Shown: piece by piece, positions 51,736-62,303 of the stretch
How the letters are laid out: the number at the start of each line of letters is the position of its first letter
Position numbering within the stretch: the stretch's first letter is position 1
Origin: Aculops lycopersici
Lineage: Eukaryota > Arthropoda > Arachnida > Trombidiformes > Eriophyidae
Assembly (NCBI GenBank): GCA_015350385.1
Contig: WNKI01000004.1
Location: 942,437-1,006,436 of the forward strand
Length of the DNA stretch: 64,000 nt
Direction: 5' to 3'
Notes under the pieces: model-generated
What the model was told of the DNA's origin: nothing
The model's database searches: none
Seen by the model: only the letters and a program-made list of their open reading frames with translations
Program-made: the position numbers and the translations under genes

Positions 51736-53371
51736 CCTCTATTGCCGTCTATGAGATACCGCAGTGTTGTTGGCGCTGGCAGCCATCGACGTCGCCGCGC
51801 GTTCACAACATGGAGATCAGCGCGTCACACACACGAACAGACGCACGCACTAGATGAGCTCATTGGCGATGCTTAACGCACGGGCAAACGGACGAGCCAT
51901 AGAACGAATGAACGGACTAACCAATGAACGAGCCAACAACAACAACATCAACATTTTGAGCAGCAGGGCCAACCAGAAAGCAGGCGGCAGTTGCAGCAGT
52001 AGCAACAACAAAGCCCCCGAACCGACGCTGCCTCTCGACTGCCCTATACGCGACCCCCGTTTTGACTGTTAACTTGTGTGGCATAAATAGGGGAAAGCAC
52101 ATGTACCAGAGGAACTGTGAGGCTCCCACACTCGTAAGCAGCAGCGAACAATTTTGGCCCAACAACGACGACGACCAACGACGAACAGCGAGCGAACTTT
52201 TGTGAGCAAACGAACAACTGCCACCCCAAACTTCGGGACTATCAATACCCGCGATATCTACTGAGCGTGGGCCGCACTTCGGACGGTTCACCTCTGCATT
52301 TGTCCAGAGCCGCAACAACCCGAAGTGCAACGTTAGTTTGGTCCGCGAACTAGAGTGCCCACGATACCGCCATTAAAATTATCAAAGTCCCCCTCTCACG
52401 GCTGCAGCGCTAGCAGCACTTCTGGCTGCCATTCCTGCAAGCCGACCAGCGAGTCTGCCGTCGCTGTGCGTGTCACAGCTCGCACTTGAGGCCCACCGCG
52501 GGCTTCGGTTGGCCTCCCAGGAGCTGGCCAGTTTTATCCCTAACAATTTGCGTGTAAAAGTTCTTACAAATGTGGGGGCCGCACTAGGCGCACGAGCTGC
52601 GACTGGCGACCAAAGTACGCGCTCGGCTGACGCATCGTCGCTCAAGTCCTCGACGGCGTCATCGCTGGGGTAGTCGAGTCGATGGCTCTCGCTCTCTCCA
52701 TTTTCGCCACCAGTGCTCGTCCCATAGTGGCAACTTCAAGCGAATTGCAGTGTAGGGGTGACTTCAGCAGTTTATGGCGAACTGCAGCAGATTGCAAAAA
52801 TTAGAGCGCTAGTCTGTGTGCAAGGCCGTGGCTCAAAACGCCCCTATAGTGCGATCATGAGTGAGCGTTGCTCGCGAGGTATCGAGTCTATAGCGCCTTT
52901 GGCGCTCGATGCGCGTAAAATAACATTAATATTGCAACCACTAAAGATTTGAATTGCTTCATGGTTCACCCGATGGAGATATTTGCCATAACAAGCTTGC
53001 CCTTTGATGGCTCGATCTTGAGCCGCCATCACTACGGTCGGTTGGTAGAAATGGAGCAAAACTAAAATAATCGATATGTCAAGCCATGCGACGCGCCCTA
53101 AGGTCACAGTTAAATGCATAGCGACAAGGGACGAAATGAGCAACTAATTAATTGACTCGTCGCGACCGGAAGTCGGTCGCGGCTCAGTGAAATATGTTTA
53201 ATTATCGTTATCATCACTCTCTCGTCTCGCTGTTTTGCGTGTGGCCATAGTGGGGGCTTTTTGTACAATGGTTTCTTGTGGTGTGTCCATTTTTTCGGGG
53301 CAAAATGATAAACAATAATAAGTGGTCGTTTAATTACATTATCTTCTAAACTAGATTAACTTTGAGAGCAT

Positions 53372-56300
53372 CTAAAGCTCCGTGGTTTCCAGATTCAAGA
53401 TGCTCAATTTGTTGAGACTTGTCTCATAGTTTTTCGCTGTTGGAATCTCGCCGCCATTCACCACAATGGTTCGCGACGCCTCATTTCCGGCGGTGGCTAG
53501 CCTATTGTTTGACTGATGCTGCTGCTGTTGCTGTCTTGTGTGCCCCTGGTGCTTCACTATTCCCTGGCTCAGATCTGTCCCATTGGCGTGCACAATCATC
53601 TTTGGCTGGCCTCTAATTGAATGCTGCTGTTGCGTTGGATTAACTTGGTAAACTTGATTGCCCTGGTTTCCGCTTGAACTTTGGTTGGTCCTCCCGTTTA
53701 GCGCCTGTTTTGCGTTGAACTGTGACGCAATCTTGTTCACTTGACTAGTGGGTTGCTGTTGTTGGTTGACTGTTCTAATTAGATTTCCTTGTTGTTGCTG
53801 TTGTTGTTGAGGCTTGGCCGCCGCGTAGTAGGGCATTTGAGGCGCCTGTTGCTGGTGGTCAGTGTATATGGTGACTTCCTTGAATGCGCCAAACGTTGAC
53901 CTGCTCGTCGTTTGTGTGCTGCCGACCTCCACCTGTTGGCCTCCAATGGCTCTCTTCCTACTTAAAGTTGTATTGCCATTACCATTACTAGAGGTAACTC
54001 CCAGCTTTGCTGCTATATTCACCGCCGACTGATGGACCTCCACTCGTGTGGAGACAGGAGCAACTGAGGCGGCGCCAGCAGCTGACACCTGTAGCGGTGT
54101 CTGCCTGCCGCTCCGGTGGCATAGCGCCTGGCGCTCGTTGGTGGTCGATGTAGAACCCGAACCCGAGCCACTGGACACCTGTCCGTGCGAGCTACTTAAT
54201 GAGTCGCGTGGGGTAGCCGTCGGCGCTCCGTTGTAGTGCAAGTGGTGGTGGTGCGAGTGATGCAACTGGTTAGCTCCCAACGAGTTCATATCGGAACCCG
54301 TCTCTGAGTGGCTACCATCGTCTTGGTCCTGGTTTGTTGCTGAATCGTGTATGCTCAGTGGATGTTGCTGCTGATGTCGTAAGTTTTTTTGGTGCGGCTC
54401 CTGTTGGTTAACCGAATGGTTGTTAGCCAAACCAGATTTACCATTTCCACCGCCAGCACCGCCTAGCCAATCTTGCTCGCTGAACCCATTCACCCAAATT
54501 GGATTTGGATCTTGGGAGTGCAAGTTTGTGTTGGGCAAGTTTGTTTGACTGTGATAATTTGGATCCAGATGCAAAGGTGGACTACCAAATGCACTCACAG
54601 TTGCGGCCTTTAGCTGGCGTTCGTATCTAGTTCTCTGGTTCAAACACAATCCAATGACTAAAAGTAATATGAGAGCCAGAAATGAGGATATTCCCACAAG
54701 ACCTGTTCGAATCTGGTCAATGGGATCAACAAGTGCGCTACTGCTCAGTGGCGAGTGGGCTGCTTCGGAGGATAAAACGTGGAATTCCTTGTAGAGTTCG
54801 TCCAAATACTCGATGTTATTGTCGATCAAAGTTAACACTTTGTCCACATCAATGATAGTGTTATCCTCTGGATTAACAAAGTGCAAATACAAGCTAGTTT
54901 TCTTCTTGTCCACCGTTCCATCGTGATTCTCAAAGTACTTGTAACTATCAATGTTGACTATGGCTCCTGTTATGTTACCAAAAACACTACGGAACTTGTT
55001 GAGTCTTTGCCTGAGTTCTTGGGGCGTCAGCCTCAAAACAAACTTGACTCGCTGATCCTGTCTCAGTAGATAGATAAACACTTTTGCCGAGTCACTTAGT
55101 CCTTCAGTGTCGTTCGCAACAATCTCAAACTCGAAGTATCCCTTCATGTGTTTTTGGGGGTCGAAGTTAAGACTAATTTCACCAGTTTGCGAGTTGATTA
55201 CAAACAGATCATCGCTTTCGCTCATTGGAATATCATTAGCTATAATCGAGCTCCCAATATCTGGACGCTTGTTGCTGTTGCTGTTACTCGGGGCCAGGTC
55301 GTCCATTAGATACTGGGGCCTAGTTGTTGTCGGTTGCGGTGGTGGATTGAAAGTTGGAGCATAGGTTGTTTGTTGCGTAATCGTTGCTCGTTTTACTCGC
55401 CTGCCATAAGCCAAGTTATCAGAGGTAGAATTTGAAGCAGAATCACCTGCAACCACTAGACTCGTGCCCATCACGAGATTCTTCTTGATTGGTTTTACAA
55501 TACTGTAAACCACCTGACTATTTGCGTCCGCATCCATGTCCATAGCTTGAACAATCATGAAAACTGTGCCAAAATCGGCCTCTGTTGTTATTCCTCCTGT
55601 GTAAACTTTCTGCGTAAACTTGGGCGCGTTATCATTGACATCCTTGATCCTGATGATAACCTTCAAGAAACTCCTGTCATTTTGGATGAGCGTATCGGCT
55701 GCAACAGGATTGAATGTTGTTGTTCCAACTGGTGGTGCACCTGACGACGAATCGTAGCCACTAATATCCTTGCCAACTCTATGACTAGTGTGAGTTGGTG
55801 AGTTGGTGCCAGCGATTGTTTGACTTTCAGTTGAAGGTGAGTTACTTTTCTTCAGATTGTCGCCGGAACTAGAAACAGGTGATGATCTGGCAACTCGCTG
55901 ACCCCTGAACTCTCCAACCTGAGGATCATTACTTAGTGATTGCTCACCTCCTAGAGGACCCTCGTCGTTAGCCCGATAGTCGATGCCAACTGAGCTGAGT
56001 GTTGTGCTAATAGATGTAACAGTTTGTTCTGGTTTCTGATTGGCGTTGCTGTTGCTGCTGCTAGCAGACTTAACTGGTTTGTATAAAGGAACTTTGTTGC
56101 AATTGTTGGTTGCTTGCACAATCAACGTGTAGTTCGGTTTCTTCTCCCTATCGATCACTCGCTGATTGGTTAGCCTGTGGGTATACCTGTCTAAGTGGAA
56201 GATTGGCTGCTCTGCATCGTCATCACCGTCCACAATGAAGTAACAAGGACTTGCCAACCAATTTGGACTCGCCGAATTGGGGCCTCCAGGTTGACTGTTA

Positions 56301-59300
56301 CCACTTGGACTTGAGATCGCGCTATTGACATGGATTAGCGCGGGATCCTCGTCCAAATTAGTGGTTGGCAACAATGTAAACCACTCAACTCCCGGGGCAA
56401 CATTCTCCGTGAATTGAAGTGTCTGACTTTGGGCCTCGAATTCCGGTTGGTATTGACCCGAATTGACAATCATAATGTTAATATCAATGTCGCTCGACAA
56501 ACTCGTTGGCTTTCCAAAATCTTGCGCCTGAACTCTGAGAGTGTAATACTTTTTCAACTGCCTATTAAACAACTTTGCCGTCGAGATAACACCTGTCAAT
56601 CGATCGATCTTGAATGACTGCCAGTCGTTATTGTTGTTCTGAATGTTGGTTGGCTTCAAAGAGTAATGCAAATCTCCATTGACACCATGATCCGCATCCG
56701 TGGCCTCCACTTGAGTCACATGTGTGCCAATCGTTGCGTTTTCCATGATTCTTATGGTATGATTCAGTGGAGGCCTAGTGAAGACTGGCGCATGATTGTT
56801 GACATCCTGTACGCAAATATTAATCATCTTTACGGAAGATAGCGAGGGCTGCCCTCGATCGGTTGCCCTAACAAGAATGCTATAGTTTCCAACCTTCTCC
56901 TTGAGCGACTGGGATACAACAATGTAGGCTTGCTGTTCGCCGTAAACGTTATCTATCTGACCGCTCGATATTACAGGTGGTTGTCGCGACCTGAGGTGGT
57001 GGTTATGGCCGACACTCGACATGGTGGCAGACATGTAGTAGCTCGTGGGCGAGTCGGTGGTTGTGGTGATGGTAGTTTCAATTAGTCGTTGACTCCGAAT
57101 GATCGGTGCCTCGGTGGTTGTTGAAGTTGAAGTGGTTGTTGTGGGAATCGGTAGTTGTTGTCGATTCGCAGCTTGAGCATAGAATGGCTGCTGTCGCTGA
57201 CGGATGCTTGATATCGTCTGTTGGGCGCCCATCAGTGAGAAGGCGGAACTACCACCTGTTCGAGTGGAAGCGGAGGCCGCCGCGGCAACCGGCGAGTGGC
57301 CCGACGCCTCGGTTAGATGTAACGCCCATCTCTTAGTTCTACTTGGCAGTGCTGGTGCGCGCGTCATTGAAGGAGGTGCCTCCACCTTGACCCTTTGTTC
57401 CTCCGACGATGAACTCTCGTGCGCGTCCTCAGCCATTGAGATGGGTTCCGCTGGCAAGCCAGTCGAGGAGGATGGATTCGTTTGGCCGTCAGCCACAATG
57501 GCCGCCTCGCCCGTCGACTCACCGAAACCAGACAAGTCGACTGGATTTGACTGGGTGAATTTGTCTAAAGTTGAACCACCATTCGCTAGCTGGTCTCGTT
57601 GAAGATTGTTATTGTTGGTGTTGCTATTTGGTATGGACACCAAACCAAACAGCTCGTTTTGTGGCAAGTTATTCAAGATGGCCAAGTCGATTTGTCCGTT
57701 CAAAGTCAAAGGATCATCGGCGTCTGTGGCCGTCACCGTTAATATCGGCTCGTTGAGTGCCTGAAACTCGCTAATAAACAAACAATCGGCAAGCGGAAGT
57801 TGGTAGGGACCAGAGGATTGCATAACATCCTCATAACTTGGATACAGGCCACCCGAAACACTAGCTGCTATTGCTGACGAGGCAGTTGGACTCAAGTTGC
57901 TCGAGCCAGTGGCCAGTGGTGCTTGCAAGTTGGTGCTTATAATGGGACTGTTATCGTTTGTATCAGTGATTATTATGTTAACTTGAGTGAAAGCTCGCCG
58001 AGATTCGCCCGTCGAGTAGCCGAGATCGTAATTGTCACAGGCCTCGATAATAAGCGAGTACCGTCTTGCCGTTTCCCGATCCAAAACACCCGCCACACTG
58101 ATGATTCCTGTATCCCTGTCGATTCTAAACTTGCCCCCACTCGAGGTTCCCTCCAACAGGTAGGTGACTCGGCCATTGTTGCCAATGTCAGCATCTTCAG
58201 CTCGCACATAGGCCACTTGGTGTCCAATTGGCGCGTCCTCGCGAACTCTAGCACTCGATCCACCAGACAAAAGAGGCAGATCTGGTTGCTCGTTGCCTGG
58301 TGCGACAAAATCGCCACCTGTTAGATCATTTTGCCCATTAAGCGTGATGCTACCTGCACTGCGACCCAACGAGCGAAGTCTATATCCGTTCGAAGGTGTA
58401 ATGTTCAAATGGTTGTTCGGTAAATCAGATGATATGCCGTAGGCGATACCTGAGTCTGAATCTGATCGACGCATTTGAGTTCCGTTCAAGAAGATGGGAT
58501 TGTTGTCATTCTCGTCTCTCACTGTGATTAGTAGTTGGCAGGTTCCGGTTAGCGGATGCGGGTGACCATAGTCCTCGGCCCGAACTGTCACATTAATTAG
58601 TGGGTAAAGTTCTCGATCAATCTTGTCGTTGACGATTACCTCACCTGATCTTGGGTTTATTCTAACGAGTCGAATCATTTCCGGTTCCGCCTCGAGCGAG
58701 TATTTCAACGTCTTGTTCAAATCGCGATCATCCGCAGTTATAGTGAGAATGGAGGTTCCGCTAATTGAGTTTTCATTGACCACTGCCTTGTAAACTGGCC
58801 GCTTGAAAGTCGGTCGATTGTCGTTGACATCTGTAATCCTAACCAGCAGGTAGCTATGAGCAATTTGATCAGGTGTCTGTGCTGCAATATCCTCAACCTG
58901 GAGTCTCAACTTCACCTGATCAAAGAGCTCGCGGTCAAGTTGTTTTGCCACCTTGATGGTTCCATCCGTTGGTTCAATGGAAAATAAATCCCTTATTAAA
59001 CTTGGCTCCACCAAAATCATGTCCTCATTTCGTGCCTCGCTTCGTGCATAATTTATAGAATACCTTAGCTCAGCATTCGAGTCTAAATCTATGGCCACGA
59101 CGCGCGTTACTATGAGTCCATAAGGCGCATCCTCGTTGACATTCACAACCATCAAATTGTTGTGGCCACTTGGACCATTATTTTGGAGTGAACCGCCGCC
59201 TAAATTTGGACTAGATGTTGTGGTCATCAAATTTGCTGTTGATCTTAGTGCACCCAAAGAAATGAACTCGGGCGGCTTATTGTTGACATCAATTATGGTT

Positions 59301-61699
59301 ATATTGACTAAACAGGAGGATGACTTTTGGTTCGGTCCAAAGGATCCATCGAATGCCAGCACATTCAACAGGTAGTTGGTTCGCTTTTGCCCGCCAACAA
59401 CTCGATCAATGTCCAAATTTGCCCCATTTGCTACCGAGATCAAGCCAGAATCCGAGTCAATAACAAACTTGTCGCTTGCACCTGATGAGATTCTGTAGGT
59501 TATCTTGCTATTAGTTGGCGAATGATCCCCATCCTGAGCCAAAACTTGCAAAACTTGACTGCCTTCCTTTGCATCCTCGCGAATTGACTTGGAATAAATG
59601 TTTCGGGTAAAAACTGGAGCATGGTCATTCTTGTCATAGACCAACACTATCACATGAGTTGTATCCGATAGACTCTCGGGTAAACCGGCATCCGTGGCCT
59701 TGATGGTCAGATTGAATAGTCTAGTATCATCTCGCTTTTGCGCAATCCGCTCAAAGTCCAACCCGGACATCTGTTGAGCTTGTGTTGGTTGAGTTGTCAT
59801 TGGAACCAGTGGTTGATCTTCAAGGATTGAGATATCTGAGTCCCGATTTGAAGGCAAAACTCTATTTATATTTGGAGCTGGCGTCCTGTCGACCATAAGA
59901 GAAGTTTTGACTCGTATTCTACCAGTTTGTGGATCAATCGTAAAGTTTCCCATAGGATCGCCGCCAACAATTGAGTAGCTAATACGAGAATTTGGCGAGT
60001 TTTGAGCATCATTGTCTATGGCTTGGACCTGGAGAGGACTTTGGAAATCCAACTCATTTTCGTAGATGAAAGCCTCGTATTGATCCAATAGAAATTTTGG
60101 CTTTTGGTCGTTGACATCCGTAAGTATAATCAACAGTTGGCTTGTATTTCTATTTCCACTTCCATTATTATCTCTCGCCTCCACTATGAGGTGATGTTGT
60201 GCAATTGTCTCACGATCAAATCCATGATCATTGGTCTTGAGTGTCACCATTCCAGTCAATGGATCCAATTTGAACTTACTCGCCTTTTCGCCTCTAATTT
60301 CAGTGTATCTAATCCCTTGGGTTCCATAGATTCCCGAGTCTAAGTCTGTGGTTCGGACTGTGCAAATATGCATTCCCTTGATGGCATTTTCAGGTATCTC
60401 TACTCGATAGAGTTCACTTTCAAATTGTGGATAGTTATCGTTGGAGTCTTTTAAATAAACTGTCATCGAGACAGAATTTGATCTCATATTTCCGTAACTA
60501 GCATACTTTTCGCGAGCCACAATGGAGAATTGAAACATTTTGTTTCGCTCAAAGTCGAGTAATTTAGAGGCTAAACCATTGGCATAAGCTTGATGGTTGA
60601 TTTTGATCATAAAATTAGCCTCATTTGTTGCTTCACGTGGCCAGATATCAAATAACTGACTATGTTCACCTTCCAAATGCAAGGTAAACGTGCCATTTGT
60701 TCCCTGATCCCTATCTGTCACCTTGGCAACAGGTTGCTGTTGTGGATCCAGAATGAGCGTTTGCTGGTTGGCGGTCGATTGAGCCTGTGGTCCGGCAACC
60801 AGATGGACTAAACTCTCGGCTGCACTATTTTCCAGAATCTCGCCAAAGTATGCAGTTTGACTAAAACTTGGCGCCTCGTCGTTGACATCGGTCAGGATAA
60901 TCGTCAGCTCAGTGGTGACACCTGTTGATGATGCCGATGATCCTGGTTGACTGCTAACCTCGCTAGCCTTCACCTTGAGCACGTAGCTACCTGGCTGACC
61001 GGACTGATTGAAATCCGTAGACTTTCGGCCACCTGTTTGCGCTCCCTGCAGCCACCCGTCGGCGCCGGATTCGCGGTCTAGCTCGCCGGCAATGCTAATC
61101 TGACCCGAGTCCTGGTCTATGGCAAACAATTGACGCTCGTAGCCAGACTCCTGGCCGTTAACTGAGATTAACTTGTACTGAATTGGGTTGTTAACTCCAC
61201 GGTCGCCGTCAATGGCGGTCACTCGAACAATTGGCGAGCCAACGGGCAAATCCTCGGGAATTCGGGTGATTGATGGGACAAAGGTGAACATTGGCGCCTG
61301 ATCCTCGCAATCCTCAACGCTGATCAGCAACGAGGTGGTGGCGCTAAGTCGCTCGTGTTCAACGGCTCTATCGATGGCAATGATGCGCAACTGATACAAT
61401 GGCTTCTGCTCATAGTCTAATGGGCGCATTAAACTAAGCACACCCTTGCCGTCGATGGTTTCAATGGAAAACATTGACGAGATGGAGGAGGACGAGCTTT
61501 TACCAGAGCCACTGGAGGTTTGCAACGATGAGGAGTCGTCCAACTCGTCGAGCTTGTAGATTACCTGGCCAAATCTGCCTTCGTCCTGGTCGCTGGCCTC
61601 GAAGGTTTCAATAACAAACGGAACTCGGACGTCCTCGCGCACACTAATTGCAGTCCGGTGTGGACCAAAGACTGGGTAGTTATCATTGACATCTTCCAC
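53372..61699 (-). CDS. giant protocadherin, single large 3' exon of about 2775 residues
   Basis: The minus-strand frame is open to 62095, but the part upstream of 61699 lacks a signal peptide and looks like intron. An acceptor (GCAATGCAACAG) precedes GTGGAAGATGTC, which encodes VEDVNDNYPVF, the end of a cadherin repeat, so the exon begins inside the extracellular region in phase 0. At least thirteen linkers of the DxNDNxPxF type or variants follow (for example ILTDVNDEAPSF, YLKDSNDNYPQF, VRITDVNDNRPTF, RIKDVNDNAPKF), with Ca2+-binding DRE and DAD motifs. A low-complexity insertion in the middle contains RTKR; GRRVKR lies nearer the membrane. A non-cadherin juxtamembrane domain (RLTPQELRQRLNKF to LYKEF) precedes the TM helix (GISSFLALILLLVIGLCL). 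The cytoplasmic tail (about 450 residues) is Gln/Ser-rich and ends TTEL, a class I PDZ ligand. It looks like a fat/CDH23/PCDH15-type cadherin; the orthologue is unsure. Confidence 0.88.
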   Translation of the reverse strand: MEDVNDNYPVFGPHRTAISVREDVRVPFVIETFEASDQDEGRFGQVIYKLDELDDSSSLQTSSGSGKSSSSSISSMFSIETIDGKGVLSLMRPLDYEQKPLYQLRIIAIDRAVEHERLSATTSLLISVEDCEDQAPMFTFVPSITRIPEDLPVGSPIVRVTAIDGDRGVNNPIQYKLISVNGQESGYERQLFAIDQDSGQISIAGELDRESGADGWLQGAQTGGRKSTDFNQSGQPGSYVLKVKASEVSSQPGSSASSTGVTTELTIILTDVNDEAPSFSQTAYFGEILENSAAESLVHLVAGPQAQSTANQQTLILDPQQQPVAKVTDRDQGTNGTFTLHLEGEHSQLFDIWPREATNEANFMIKINHQAYANGLASKLLDFERNKMFQFSIVAREKYASYGNMRSNSVSMTVYLKDSNDNYPQFESELYRVEIPENAIKGMHICTVRTTDLDSGIYGTQGIRYTEIRGEKASKFKLDPLTGMVTLKTNDHGFDRETIAQHHLIVEARDNNGSGNRNTSQLLIILTDVNDQKPKFLLDQYEAFIYENELDFQSPLQVQAIDNDAQNSPNSRISYSIVGGDPMGNFTIDPQTGRIRVKTSLMVDRTPAPNINRVLPSNRDSDISILEDQPLVPMTTQPTQAQQMSGLDFERIAQKRDDTRLFNLTIKATDAGLPESLSDTTHVIVLVYDKNDHAPVFTRNIYSKSIREDAKEGSQVLQVLAQDGDHSPTNSKITYRISSGASDKFVIDSDSGLISVANGANLDIDRVVGGQKRTNYLLNVLAFDGSFGPNQKSSSCLVNITIIDVNNKPPEFISLGALRSTANLMTTTSSPNLGGGSLQNNGPSGHNNLMVVNVNEDAPYGLIVTRVVAIDLDSNAELRYSINYARSEARNEDMILVEPSLIRDLFSIEPTDGTIKVAKQLDRELFDQVKLRLQVEDIAAQTPDQIAHSYLLVRITDVNDNRPTFKRPVYKAVVNENSISGTSILTITADDRDLNKTLKYSLEAEPEMIRLVRINPRSGEVIVNDKIDRELYPLINVTVRAEDYGHPHPLTGTCQLLITVRDENDNNPIFLNGTQMRRSDSDSGIAYGISSDLPNNHLNITPSNGYRLRSLGRSAGSITLNGQNDLTGGDFVAPGNEQPDLPLLSGGSSARVREDAPIGHQVAYVRAEDADIGNNGRVTYLLEGTSSGGKFRIDRDTGIISVAGVLDRETARRYSLIIEACDNYDLGYSTGESRRAFTQVNIIITDTNDNSPIISTNLQAPLATGSSNLSPTASSAIAASVSGGLYPSYEDVMQSSGPYQLPLADCLFISEFQALNEPILTVTATDADDPLTLNGQIDLAILNNLPQNELFGLVSIPNSNTNNNNLQRDQLANGGSTLDKFTQSNPVDLSGFGESTGEAAIVADGQTNPSSSTGLPAEPISMAEDAHESSSSEEQRVKVEAPPSMTRAPALPSRTKRWALHLTEASGHSPVAAAASASTRTGGSSAFSLMGAQQTISSIRQRQQPFYAQAANRQQLPIPTTTTSTSTTTEAPIIRSQRLIETTITTTTDSPTSYYMSATMSSVGHNHHLRSRQPPVISSGQIDNVYGEQQAYIVVSQSLKEKVGNYSILVRATDRGQPSLSSVKMINICVQDVNNHAPVFTRPPLNHTIRIMENATIGTHVTQVEATDADHGVNGDLHYSLKPTNIQNNNNDWQSFKIDRLTGVISTAKLFNRQLKKYYTLRVQAQDFGKPTSLSSDIDINIMIVNSGQYQPEFEAQSQTLQFTENVAPGVEWFTLLPTTNLDEDPALIHVNSAISSPSGNSQPGGPNSASPNWLASPCYFIVDGDDDAEQPIFHLDRYTHRLTNQRVIDREKKPNYTLIVQATNNCNKVPLYKPVKSASSSNSNANQKPEQTVTSISTTLSSVGIDYRANDEGPLGGEQSLSNDPQVGEFRGQRVARSSPVSSSGDNLKKSNSPSTESQTIAGTNSPTHTSHRVGKDISGYDSSSGAPPVGTTTFNPVAADTLIQNDRSFLKVIIRIKDVNDNAPKFTQKVYTGGITTEADFGTVFMIVQAMDMDADANSQVVYSIVKPIKKNLVMGTSLVVAGDSASNSTSDNLAYGRRVKRATITQQTTYAPTFNPPPQPTTTRPQYLMDDLAPSNSNSNKRPDIGSSIIANDIPMSESDDLFVINSQTGEISLNFDPQKHMKGYFEFEIVANDTEGLSDSAKVFIYLLRQDQRVKFVLRLTPQELRQRLNKFRSVFGNITGAIVNIDSYKYFENHDGTVDKKKTSLYLHFVNPEDNTIIDVDKVLTLIDNNIEYLDELYKEFHVLSSEAAHSPLSSSALVDPIDQIRTGLVGISSFLALILLLVIGLCLNQRTRYERQLKAATVSAFGSPPLHLDPNYHSQTNLPNTNLHSQDPNPIWVNGFSEQDWLGGAGGGNGKSGLANNHSVNQQEPHQKNLRHQQQHPLSIHDSATNQDQDDGSHSETGSDMNSLGANQLHHSHHHHLHYNGAPTATPRDSLSSSHGQVSSGSGSGSTSTTNERQALCHRSGRQTPLQVSAAGAASVAPVSTRVEVHQSAVNIAAKLGVTSSNGNGNTTLSRKRAIGGQQVEVGSTQTTSRSTFGAFKEVTIYTDHQQQAPQMPYYAAAKPQQQQQQQGNLIRTVNQQQQPTSQVNKIASQFNAKQALNGRTNQSSSGNQGNQVYQVNPTQQQHSIRGQPKMIVHANGTDLSQGIVKHQGHTRQQQQQHQSNNRLATAGNEASRTIVVNGGEIPTAKNYETSLNKLSILNLETTEL

Positions 61700-61712
61700 C
61701 TGTTGCATTGCA
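61700..61712 (-). other. predicted splice acceptor of the cadherin exon
   Basis: On the minus strand GCAATGCAACAG ends at 61700 and the exon starts at 61699. It has a weak pyrimidine tract, but protein homology begins exactly here. The site is itself a copy of the window-wide motif (TGCAACAG/GTGG). Confidence 0.6.
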
Positions 61713-62277
61713 GGTTTATGTTGCGTAACAACGATTGCGTCGTTTGAATGACAATGGTGTTGCGTTGGATTGCATTGCGTTTGGCGTTGCGTTGGTAATA
61801 TTATGCGATGGGTAGTGAAGATAACAAGACGGTTGATTAGTTCAAGTTTCTCTTTTTTCCAAGTAGTCGTTTGTTGGCAAACGGTTCCATTATAAATTTT
61901 GATAAGTTGGACAAGAGGGAAATAGAGAGAGAGAGAAACATCTTTGCATAGTGTCTCTGTGTAAACCGAACGGGGAAAGTGATTGATAGAGGGAAGCTGA
62001 GATGGTTGGATGGTTGGCAGACTGGAAAACGAAAAACTCTCACACTTTAGAGAGTCTTCATTGGACATGATTATGGTGGTAAGATTTATCGTCAACTCCT
62101 TCGTGGAGAGTTTAGCTATCTAGCAGCCAGTGAGCGAGATTACACTAGACCAAATTGTTGCGGCAACCTCGAAGTTATGGCGGTTTTATCTCGGAGCGAC
62201 ATCTTACACCCAAGCAACTGGTGGCCATCGTCGCTGACACACCGACGGCCTGTCCGCTCAATTACCGGATGTCCAGT

Positions 62278-62303
62278 CGTCGTCAGGTAACTACCTGACG
62301 ACG
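62278..62303. repeat. 26-bp palindrome built on CAGGTA/TACCTG
   Basis: Two 12-base arms (CGTCGTCAGGTA and TACCTGACGACG) around AC. Both arms end with CAGGTA, the hexamer that is frequent in the noncoding parts of this window. Confidence 0.9.

Larger units (their letters stand above)
50668..53371. other. intergenic region between Pygopus and the cadherin
   Basis: About 2.7 kb. It has a GAT repeat (51012-51050), a CAA repeat (51136-51160) and a GA tract (51714-51735). At 51850-53150 is a stretch poor in simple repeats. Within it a plus-strand open frame runs from 52376 to the stop at 52671 (about 98 codons, non-repetitive, without ATG), and a minus-strand frame at 52844-53143 has a hydrophobic N-terminus. 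Neither matches a family known to me. The right end is the cadherin 3' UTR. Confidence 0.45.

Noticed and set aside
52844..53143. 99-codon minus-strand frame with hydrophobic start and KGQACYGKYL, considered as a one-domain VWC peptide
   Set aside because: Only one or two cysteines, no downstream exon with the expected Cys pattern, and no clear start context.
61700..62095. The 132 codons upstream of the cadherin exon as coding sequence
   Set aside because: No signal peptide or cadherin features, CT-rich content, and an acceptor precisely where cadherin homology begins; it is most likely intron read-through.
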